A stretch of 29,641 nucleotides of DNA from Phoronis australis. Its lineage: Eukaryota > Phoronida > Phoronidae. The notes below the pieces were generated by a model. That model saw only the letters and a program-made list of their open reading frames with translations. It was not told the DNA's origin and ran no database searches. Position 1 is the first letter of the stretch. Each line of letters begins with the position of its first letter. The stretch spans positions 64,711-94,351 of the forward strand of contig NMRA01000770.1 in the NCBI GenBank assembly GCA_002633005.1. Reading direction: 5' to 3'. Positions 1 to 10,800 of this stretch are shown here, piece after piece. A program made the position numbers and the translations under genes.

Positions 1-364
1 GTGGCAGTTTTTTTTTTGCGCCTATGGCTGTATCTCCTAAACCGTTCGTAGGATGTTTACGAAATTTAATAAGTGTATTTATATTATGTAAACAACAGAC
101 GATGACGACTTTTGGACGGATCCGCCTACCAGTGTGCCCCCTAATGGCAATTTTATTTTCTTACATTTACCTCTGTATCTTCACAAGTCCTTAACGGATT
201 TTCATGAAATTTGGTATGTAGGCACCTATTAGTGCGATGACGCTATCCTCCTGTTTTCGGATAGATTTGACCTAGTTTGCGACACCCAGTGGCCATTTTT
301 ACTGTTTTTGAGTCTGTTTTTTGGCGTCCACCCCTCTATCAACCAAACCGCTATAAGTATGATT
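1..364 (+). repeat. ~145 bp modular repeat, left part of a copy interrupted by a transposon
   Basis: Shares long blocks with 11401-11722, for example TTTCATGAAATTTGGTATGT followed by AGGCACCTATTAGTG (both copies), and blocks ending in a CCTAGTGGCAATTTT-like motif. Two module ends, at 135-147 and 280-292, are 145 bp apart. The copy resumes at 878 after the 365-877 insertion. Confidence 0.7.
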
Positions 365-877
365 CAGGGCTTGGAATTTCCGCGGAAACGCGGATTTCCG
401 CTTTTTTCAAATGTGCTTTCCGCTTTTTTTATAATATTTCCGCGTAAAAAAATCGGATTTGATTTAAAATTTCCGCGGCAAATTCCTTTCTTACCGCGAC
501 ATTGCAGAAGACGTTCACCTCGAAAAGCGGAAGTTGCTCTTTATGTTTCGGAGGAACGTAAATTGTCAACATTGCCGGGGCATCTGGACAGCGTGGTGGG
601 ATTTTCAATGGCGTCTTGTGTTATTGTTAAGCGCGGCGACAAATACTACCGCCCTGCAGCCAAAAATGTGTGGGTTGGGAGTGGACGGGCGAGCTAAAAA
701 GGACGCAGACGCACACTACTGATGGTGGTAACGTTTTTTTTCTTTTTTTTTTTTAGTCCTGATTTTTGTCGGGGAAAGGCTCACATTTACCATTTCAAGA
801 TTGGTTATCGGGCTTGATTTGGGCCGTAAAAGTTTCAAAGTTTCCGCTTTTTTTGTCATTGGTCATTCCAAGCCCTG
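365..877. mobile_element. Non-autonomous TIR DNA transposon, 513 bp, 6 bp target duplication
   Basis: It begins CAGGGCTTGGAAT and ends with the exact reverse complement ATTCCAAGCCCTG. It is flanked by ATGATT on both sides (359-364 and 878-883). Removing the element and one ATGATT restores, with no gap, the 42 bp block of the modular repeat as seen near 11438-11479. The interior has several TTTCCGC-type motifs and T runs and no credible transposase. The CAGGG start recalls hAT elements, but 6 bp duplications are unusual for them, so the superfamily is left open. Confidence 0.8.
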
Positions 878-1180
878 ATGATTGTGAAAATTGGCATGTA
901 TGTTCTTACTATGAAGAGGACGGTTGACGCTGAATTTTCCATGACTTTGATTACTGTGGCGCCTCCTAGTGGCAGTTTTTTTTGCGCCCATGGCTGTATC
1001 TCCCAAACCGTTTGCATGATCTTTACCAAATTTAGCAAGTGTATTTATGTGATGTTGAGAATGGACGATGACGACTTTAGGATGATTCTGACTACGGGTA
1101 TGCCTCTAGTGGCAATTTTGGTATTTTACATTGACCTCTGTATTTTCATAGGTCTTCAGGTGTATACTTTGTGTTGCTTC
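878..1180 (+). repeat. ~145 bp modular repeat, right part of the interrupted copy
   Basis: Continues the repeat after the transposon, with module ends CGCCTCCTAGTGG (960-972) and TGCCTCTAGTGG (1101-1112). Similarity to the 1-364 part includes the GCGCCcATGGCTGTATCTCC block. An open frame across this part (878-1369) is not regarded as a gene. Confidence 0.65.
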
Positions 1181-1712
1181 GTGACTATGAAGGAAAAGTT
1201 CCAAGTAGAAATTTGTTTCTGGCATTCTAATGCTGTGCTAATCTTGTATGTTGGTAAATTTGTTTTTAATTCTATGTTTCTGTGGTGCTTTAAGCAACTG
1301 ATGTATAGGATGTGCTTGTATTATGAAGGTCACTCACATTTTGCCCCTAGCCTATTGAGGAGACAATGACCATGCCTTTCCATTTGCAAAGTACAACATA
1401 CTACATATGTGCCCTCTACTGGCCACTTTATGGTACCAATAAACAACCCTAGAAGGATACCGTATGCGGTGCAATTGTGGGCGCATTTCAACGCTCTGCG
1501 TTGCTCTTGTAATAATAAAAGTCTGACAGCCATGCTTTAAAAAATGATGTGGTCTAACAATCAAGCAATCCAGGAGGCATGTTCTTGCTGTAGTATACTT
1601 TTTAAAGAACAAGAAAAGTGGCCAGACATTTTGTATTTAATGGCTGTTCTTTGCTAATTAGCCAGATATTTCATAATTAATGACTGCGCTTTGCCTTCTT
1701 GTTTCTTTATAG

Positions 1713-1815
1713 TTTTATGCTCTGCTCAACTCGAGCGCCTTACCAAGTGAACTTCAACCTTACATTCCACTCTTCACTGAGGCAATATTTGAGTCGCCTA
1801 TCATGAGAGATGGAG
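1713..1815 (+). CDS. Protease exon 1 of window
   Basis: Acceptor TTTCTTTATAG ends at 1712 and donor GTAATA starts at 1816. It encodes residues 1-34 of the fragment, including PYIPLFTEAIFESPIMRDG, the conserved start of the M16C C-terminal domain. It begins on a codon boundary and ends in phase 1. An earlier exon must exist because there is no start codon here. I see no convincing upstream coding exon in 1-1712, so the preceding intron is longer than 1.7 kb. Confidence 0.88.
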
Positions 1816-4800
1816 GTAATAGAGTGACTCCTGTTGGATTGTTATGAAGCTGATTCTGCAGAATATTTACTCGCTCAAAGAAATGTAAAAGCCAACTATT
1901 CCCTTTATGCTATGAGGTAGTTTGTGGAAAATATTGGTTACTATCATTGGGTTACTGCACACGTCAGTTTTGTGGTTTTGTTCAGATATGCATAACTGGC
2001 TTTAAATCATGTTTCGTAGTTAGTTTTAGCTGGCTAATATGTTCATAATTTGTGTAATGTATTCATGTGGTTCATTAAGCTTATGATGTGTTGACTCATT
2101 ATTCCTGCCACTTTTTGAGGGTGTTGGGCCCCCAGGCTCTTGTTTTAATCATATTTTGACCTCCAGGTTCAAATTTAATCATCAAATTTAAGTTTTGACT
2201 GCAGTGCTGAAATGTCGTAATAACCCCATTTTTCAATAATAAAAGTGCAACTGGCAACCCAAGTTTTATCAAAGCAATCATTTAAGTTTCTAAGTGTTTG
2301 CCAAAAAAATTATTTGCCATGACGATTGACATTTCCAGCATTTCCCCGTTGCCCCCCACCCTCAACTTAAGTCCTGATGAGAATAGTTTGATTTTAGAAT
2401 TGACAAGAACTATTAAGTTTCGTCACTGCAGCTGTTCACCATGTTTTTGTTTCCAGCCCTCGTACCTTACGAGCAAGTCGTTGCCCAGTTAGCTGCTGAC
2501 ACGGTAAAAAATGGATCCACAGTTGGGGTCACGGGGTCAAGGTTCATGTGCGGGGACTTTGCTCAGGTCGTCACTATCAAGTTGAAGGTAAAAGTGTCTC
2601 ATTATGACCACTCTGTTGTGCTGTCAAGCATGAGCAGGGCCAGGTTTTCAATTATAGTGTAATCCACTTGAGCCTTGGGATTTTTGGCAGACGTGTGTTT
2701 TTATTAATTTTAAAAGATTTTGGGAAAGTTGCAGATTCTCTGATGTCTTTTTCACAAATGTTGGGAAAATGAACTTTTGAAGATTCCAATTTTTTGTCAG
2801 AATTTGACTTAATGCGATCGCAGTTGTGGTCAAACAGTTTATCTCCTTTGTACATTAATTGTTCCGAATACTTGCTAAGACCTTTTGTCCCTAGTACAAA
2901 ACGTGTGTCTTCGCTCAATATCTACCAAGTTTATTGAAGGACGGATATGTTCCCATTGATGAGAATGTGGTAGTCATTGATTTCCGGATCTGGTTACTGC
3001 AATGCCCTTTAGTGACAGAGTTTGTCATGCCTGCCTTCAGTGACAGATATGGTTCTAGTGTAGAGAGCATGTTACTTTTTGAGAAAGTGTTAGAGCTGGA
3101 ACTTCATTGCAGATGTATTTCTTCTAATAGAAAGACAGCATCTTGCGATTTCACATAGCTTCAACTTGTTGTGCGCCACCTAGTGTCAATTTTAGATATT
3201 TTTGGTGTTCGTTATTGGTGCCCACCTTTGTATGTGCCAAGCAGTGTGGAAAATCATATTCGACACGGGCATTTCTATTGACGGAGACCTGACTGACTTT
3301 GATTTTTAGCCACTGTGGACCGTTTTTATTTTTTTGTGTTGTCTACTAAGTTTAAAAAGATATCAAACCTTGTTTTGACTCCTCAACAAATACTAAAAAT
3401 GACTTTCCCTTCCAAGTCTCAGAAACGAAAGAGTGCTCTGTAACCCTCGATAACCCTCAAAAGTGTGTTGAAAATTTTGAAAACTTTTTTCAAGTCTGCT
3501 AAACGGGCCAGCATGACCATGCTTTTAATGCATTACCACGGCAACTGTGGGAAAAGACCTCCCACCAAGGACCATAATGTCTCAATTTGTGAGATAGGGT
3601 TATGAGTTTGTTGTTAGTTCCTGCTTTTATCTTTCAGGATTGACAACAATGATGCATTTAGCAGGTGACAGAATGAGGATTGGTTGAAATCATTAAAACA
3701 CGATTTAGTGTCCTTAAAATGAAGGATTTTTTCGCAATTTTATGGAAAAACTTTTATCCAATAGAGAGCAGCACGTGTCCATTTTTAGACAATTTGGTAT
3801 TACTCACTCTTAGTATAGCGTGTAATTGTTTCAACAAATGAACATCGCTTGTATCTTTACAATTTTTTCAATTTTTTTATCTTTACAATTAACAGTATTG
3901 CTGTTGTATTGAAGGTCGAGATGGAGAAGTATGCCAAAGGTGTTCAGTGGTTACGTGACCTGCTCTTCAACAGTCAGTTCACAGCGGCGCGTCTGAAGAT
4001 CATTGCTACGAAAATGGCAAATGACGTTGCTCGAATGAAGCGCAAGGGCCGCCTCTTAGTCAAGTCACTGATAAAAGATGTCAATTATAGCCCAGGTATG
4101 TCACGAGTAAGGGGAGAGGCCATGTAAGCTGTCGCTGAGACGGATCATTTTATGCCATGTGAACAGTCGATGACTCGGATCATTTTGTGTCGTGTTAACA
4201 ATTGCTGACACAAATAATTTTTTCCATGTTAACAGTCACTGACCTGGATAATTTTGTGCCTTGTGAAAAGTCACTGACAGGGATCATTTTGCGTCAGGAA
4301 CCTGTAAAAAGTCACTGAAACCGATCATTTTGTGCCCTGTAAAAAGTCACTGACACTGATCATTTTGTTCCCCCTAATAAGTCACTGACAGGGACCATTT
4401 TTCGCCCTTTAAAAAGTCACTGACATGAATCATTTTGTAACACGTAAATAGTCACTAAGACACGGGTCATTTTGCACCCTGTTAAAGGACACGGACATGG
4501 ATAATTTTTGTGCCTTGTGAACATGCACTGACACGGGTCATTGTTTGCCATGTAAACTATCACTGACGGGTCATTGTGTGCCATGTAAACTATCACTGAC
4601 ACGAGTCATTGTGTGCCATGTAAACTATCACTGATGGGTCATTGTGTGCCATGTAAACTATCACTGATGGGTCATTGTGTGCCATGTAAACTATCACTGA
4701 CACGGGTCATTGTGTGCCATGTAAACTATCACTGATGGGTCATTGTGTGCCATGTAAACTATCACTGATGGGTCATTGTGTGCCATGTAAACTATCACTG

Positions 4801-7800
4801 ACACGGGTCATTGTGTGCCATGTAAACTATCACTGATGGGTCATTGTGTGCCATGTAAACTATCACTGATGGGTCATTGTGTGCCATGTAAACTATCACT
4901 GACACGGGTCATTGTGTGCCATGTAAACTATCACTGATGGGTCATTGTGTGCCATGTAAACTATCACTGATGGGTCATTGTGTGCCATGTAAACTATCAT
5001 TGACATGGGTCATTGTGTGCCATGTAAACTATCACTGACGGGTCATTGTGTGCCATGTAAACTATCACTGACNTGTGGTCTATTCCTAAACAACGAGAAA
5101 TTTAGACATAATTTTAATAATATTTCGGCTCTGTGTTCATGTGGAGATACCCAGACATATCCTCATGTTTTCTTTGCTTGTGAGGTATGCAAGGAGGAGA
5201 GGGTACAGCTCTTCCAGGCACTCGAACAATACCCCAATGTTTATAAAAAATACTCTGAAATTCCGCAATATTGTACAACAAAATTAATTTCTTTCTATAT
5301 GGATGTCAAGAACTTAACTCAAACGAAAATATGGTTTTATTTGAAATAGTATCAGAATTTCTTTATAACATTAAATCTCTTTGTGTGAGTGGATAGAATT
5401 TTATACATCTGTATGAAAATGAATTATTTTCATTCGTTGTCATATATCATTGTATTCTTAATATCAGTTTTTTTATTTATGTATTTGTATATAATCATTG
5501 TATATAGACTTCTTTGTATTTTTTACCCAGATCTAATGCCTCTTGGCGCTTTCTGGGTTATGTATATTCATTGTATTCTGAAGATTTCGTAATAAACATT
5601 AAAAAAAAATGTAAAAATATGCATGCGAGTGAAGTTGAGAAATATGCAACGCCTGATTTCGTTAAAAAAATTCATTAACTTGTGAATGATAATTTTTTTC
5701 TTTTTCAGGCAGTAATCACTATGTGGCAAACATGATGAGGCAACATTCTTTTTTAACTTCACTACAGGAGAGGTTGGAGAAAGACCCTAAAGAGGTAGAG
5801 TCATAATCAGAATAAACTGTAGACAGACTTCGCGTGAACTCCGTCATACCTTGCCAAACTTGCACAAACTTCTTTCCAAAATTATTTGGCAATTTGGTCG
5901 AGCTGCTGTGATAATAGAATGGCATTTTTGTTGAATTTAGTCAAAAACAGCATAGCTACTGACTGCTTATTTGAGAAATTGGCAGATGTGCTAGTTACGT
6001 TGTTGCAATTATGACAAGTTTCATAGAGCTACAATTTTATCACAATTGAAATTGGTTCTTTGCAAAAAAGTGGATATATGGTTGAGGTTTTGAGCATCGA
6101 AACTTTGTTGAATTTCGAAGTTGTCCCCAGTTTATTATGAATCTACTGTCGTTAAGTTTCCCTTTCCTGTTCGTAAGGAATATTCCAGTTGATCAAAACT
6201 TCTTCAAAACTTCTCTAACTTACTGTCAAGTTTTAGTTGTACGCCAGCATAGAGTCTATAGTAGAGTGGGCCCTCTGTTGGCTTGTCTTGATATGCACAA
6301 TCTTTATAGTAGAGTGGTCCCTCTGTTGGCTAGTCTTGATATGTGCTGTTGATGAAACAATAATTGAATGAGTGATATTTTAGGTTGAAAATGACATGAA
6401 TAAGGTTCGAGACTACCTGACTGCCACGGACAACTTGTGTATTCACTTGGCGACAAATGTTGAGAAACTGGCGAAACATGGAAAACCACAGCAGCCCTGG
6501 TTAGAGTTTCTACCCAGTGAAGCAGCACCTAAGAAACAATTGTAAGCTGTTTTTCGTGTAACTTTTGACAATGATAACCACATCCCAAAATACCACAGTT
6601 CTGCTCTGTTTCTGTGATATTTACCCACAATGCTACACTGATATTGCTCAGTGAGCTGTAACTGTGACATAAGCAATTTGAAAAATCCTGTGGGGTGTGA
6701 TATATCATTCTTACAAGTCCGATTTGCCTCTGTCAGAAATCTTAGCAGCCAAACATTGACCAATATGGACAAAAACACCGTATTTGATTTTGGCCATGAC
6801 TAATGTCTGTAACACGGTGATGAGATTTGAAGCCAGTTGCACACTATGCAGCAATAGCCACAGGAGTCACAGTTTTTCAACCTTGTGCCCTTAATTCATT
6901 GGAAAAGATGGTTTTCAAAATGCGTAACTATTACTCACTATGCCAACAAGACTTGAGATGAGTTGCAGTAGGTACATTGCACGTAAAAATAGTCTTGCAA
7001 AATGAGCCGGAATTCTCTGTTATTCCAGTTGAGGGCAAGTAGTGAAACCTAGTAAGTGGAATGATGAGTTGTGAAAGGTCATGACCCATGATGAAAGGTC
7101 ATGACCCATGGTGAAGGGTCATTACAATCGTGAAAGGTTATGTCCCGTCATGATGTGCAATTATTGTTCTATTTAGTTCATTATAAGTTGTAATACTACA
7201 ATGTTGTGGTATTGCAGCCGTGTTGAGCTGTGTTGTGTTGTTTGCTGTGCCATGGTTAGGCAACAATACTGATGAGTTGAGTTGAGCCAAGTCATAAAGT
7301 GTGCAGCAGGCTTGATGGAATAACTTTATTCAGCGGTGTTGGGCATTTATGTCAGTTTACATTACCGTCTTTACTCTTTACAAAAGACATGATAGGGCTG
7401 TTCTATTGCAATCAGTATGGGTGAGTGAGGCACCTGAGGTAAAAAAATAGGCTTGGGAAAAATTGGTGATTTGCTGAAGATTGGAATCATGAAGTTACCC
7501 TTAAAAGTTTTCTGTTTTGTGTATTGAAAAGCAGCATGACTGGGCCCCGCAGGATTTGTGCGCCCTCTTTTGTCAGCAACTATTTTAATATCAATGTATG
7601 AACGCAATAATGTTTTGAAAGCACAAACACAACTGTAGAAAAATGTGTCCGCAGTTTCAAAAGTGATTGGTTCGGAAATTTTTTATTAACTCACACTCCT
7701 CAGATTTTAAACAACTGCATATCACACAGTTTTAATTTTTTCTTTCAGTCATCTTGAGGTACCTTGAATTAAAAGATTGAGTTAGAGTATACAAATTATT

Positions 7801-10800
7801 CTGGTCAAAGCGACATTTTTCCCTTTATGGTTGGATAAAAAACAAAAATTGAGTCAGGCTTTATCCCTCGTAAAATCGGTCTCGTAATATTTTTTACCTA
7901 AAGTTTGATAGGATTCTGTTCTTGTTACCAACAAGAACTTCAAAACCACCAGAGACACAAGCAAATGGACAACTCTTTGAGAATGGAGGTCGTACGCGTT
8001 GTGTGTGGCCAATTGACAAATCAAGATAGGATGAGTGCTGTCATGTTTGTTTTTAACCAAAATGTTTAAATTCCAAAGCACTTTCAATGGTTAAGAATTG
8101 GACGTTGGCAGATTATCTGGCCCGAAAATGCAGCTTTAGTAATGCCTGGATTGTTTTGTTGCAAGGTCTTCTCGTCTATTCAAAACTGTTGGAATTATTT
8201 TAGGGTATTAAGATCTTTCAGATAAGCCCTCTACTTAGTAGACAACTTTCAAGGAGTGGATACTAACGACATCTGGTGGCTGGGCTGGTTATGTAAATAC
8301 AGTTCCATCCATTCGTTTCTCTTGGTTTTGAAGCACGTGTCGTTCACGATGTGCCAGCGTAATAGAAGCTTTTTTAGCTCACAGCGTATTTTGTGATGTC
8401 TCGTGGTGTACACGATCGGATCCGCGATTTGGTTCAACGATAACAGAATCATAGTTGCAGCCACGATTTTGGGGATGAGCGTACTTGTCGATTTGGCGTC
8501 TTGATTGTCGTAGAGATATAAATACAAAACAGTTGATGGTAGCCATAGTAACACGAACGTCAACGCTATGAGGCAGATTGTTGTTATTCCACTCGACTTT
8601 TTCTGATGTTTGATTTTGATCAGTAGCAGTATGAGAGAGATGATGATCCCTATCACCATTATCAATCCCAGAATGCATTGTGCCAGCTGAAACCAGTTGT
8701 CTGGGCTGCTCTCTGATTTGTTGGAGCTAAGGATCACCAGAGCTTGACCAATCGCAAGGATAATGGCAACAATCCAGTGTAAGCAAATGAAGACAATGAC
8801 GCGATGTCGCGTAAATAACCGTTTGAATTGATGTGGCTGGTACGACGCCACGATTCTCTCTATGGTCATGAAAAACATGGCAAATAGTCCCGCGTAGAGC
8901 GATGCCATGGCCTTCAGTTGGAATATGTTGCTAACGAGCTGTAAAATATTCAATTTCTCATGCTGAACACGGTGTGATTTACCGAAGCACTGACAGATGA
9001 AGCAGCACAACACTGCGCTAACGAGCTTACTGACGGAGAATAAAATATCGGCAACACCAAGACTTGCGATGGTGTATATGGTGTTGTCTTTCTGTTTGAC
9101 GTTCACCAAGGCCAACATGCCGACGGTGTTAAGGAGTATCGCCACCAAACTAATGCTTATTATCCCCCCTGAGACGACGCAGACAGGCATACTGGCGCAC
9201 GTGTCCAACGAGGTGTTGGTCATCATGTTCAGTGTCTGTTCAGCAGTGGTGGTGATGGCCGTCATCGCCATGGCAATACTTCTTACATGTCAGTCACTCA
9301 GATGTTGGTATCAATAAATATTTGGACACTCTTCTGGAGTGAATTACCTGTTATGAAAAAAAAGAAAACATTAATGTTTATTTCTGGTTCTTTATTGTCT
9401 ATAAACTATGTAGGTAAGTATGATCTTACTGTTGGTTTAACCTGTAACCAATTTTCTGGTGCTAAAACCTACTTCTTCACTGGTGTGCACTGTGTTGAAG
9501 ACTGATAATATAACACCCGACATATCTCTGATGGTTATACACAGCATTGGCGACCGATAATAAAATACCGGGCATATCCCTGATGGCTGTGCACTGTATT
9601 GGCGACTGAAAGTAATCTGCTTCAATATTGGCAAACTTACCGAGTATGTTTTGAAGCAGTAACAAACTGTCAGATCTTCTCAAGCCAAGAAGTCGCCTTC
9701 TAGTCTGAGACTAGTAATTAGAAAATGTCAACCGTTGTCAAGTCCTTTCACATTTTGTTCTATTAATTAAAGCTCGATGAAAGTACAGTGTAAGACAAAT
9801 TTAAAGTAATCAGACAAAATACAGTGCAAGACAAAAGTAATCAGACAAAATACGGTTTCCCTGTCATGATTGTTGACACCGTTATGATAGCTAATGTGGT
9901 CAGAACCTGCTAACGGACAGAATGACTTGTAATAAGTAATAGGCTGGCGAAATTCGTGATAACTTTCTTGTTAATTTCCCGTCATTCTCGGTCACGAGGA
10001 AAGTCTGCTCTGATGTTGAATTCTGCTTCAACCCCGCCATCACGACAGAATTCTGGTTAATTTTGTAGGACTACTGCCTAGTGCCGTATATTATTTTCTG
10101 AAATCGCAATGACTGCAATTTTTTAATTTGTCTCTAATAATATAGCACATTGTTTATAATCATGAGACGATTGTTGAGAAAATGTTCATCTTTTTTACTT
10201 TGAACTTGAATTTCTGAAAAAAGTGCTTGTAACTTCACGTTTAAACTATATATTATACTTACTTTGGTGTAGAATTTCCCTCATAGTTATTCTTATTGAG
10301 GAACTTGATACAGGTATAAAATCCTTTTATTTGGAATATTTGATTGCCAAGTAGGTTAAGAATTACCCTGAATTTTGTTATTTTATATGATGTAATTTTT
10401 CAATTTTTGACTCAAGTGTAGTTTTTGTTTTCAGACCCAGGAGTTGCACATTTTTTTAAACGTCAGTCATTTCCAGTAAACTGTATCTCACTTGATTACG
10501 AATCTCATATAAGGTTCTACAAAACAGTTGTTTTGATGGTCAATTGAAAACATCAAAACCTGAGAAAACTTGAAAGAAAAACACGGATCAAATATCCATT
10601 TCCATTCAACTGAAGTAATTCAAGTAATTCTGGCGAGAAATTCATCCAAGTTTGGCAGAGTATGACGCAATTCTAGTATATTTTTAATTCATGCACGATT
10701 TTCGTACATTAGCAAAGAATTAAGCATTTCATTGACTCAAGACTTCTAATGGATTTTTTGTGTTAGAAACTTTACAGTTGTACAGTCTGATATTGATCAG

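Noticed and set aside
308-722. 129- and 62-residue frames
   Set aside because: They cross the left border of the 365-877 transposon and have no transposase features.
878-1369. 163-residue frame, the second-longest in the window
   Set aside because: It lies in the modular repeat, with no conserved domain and AT-rich random-looking composition.
4417-5072. Open frames through the minisatellite, and a CRISPR-like look of regular repeats
   Set aside because: Units are contiguous with no unique spacers, in an animal intron; the frames are repeat translations.
8379-8678. Minus-strand 99-residue frame inside the GPCR
   Set aside because: A shadow of the receptor reading frame.
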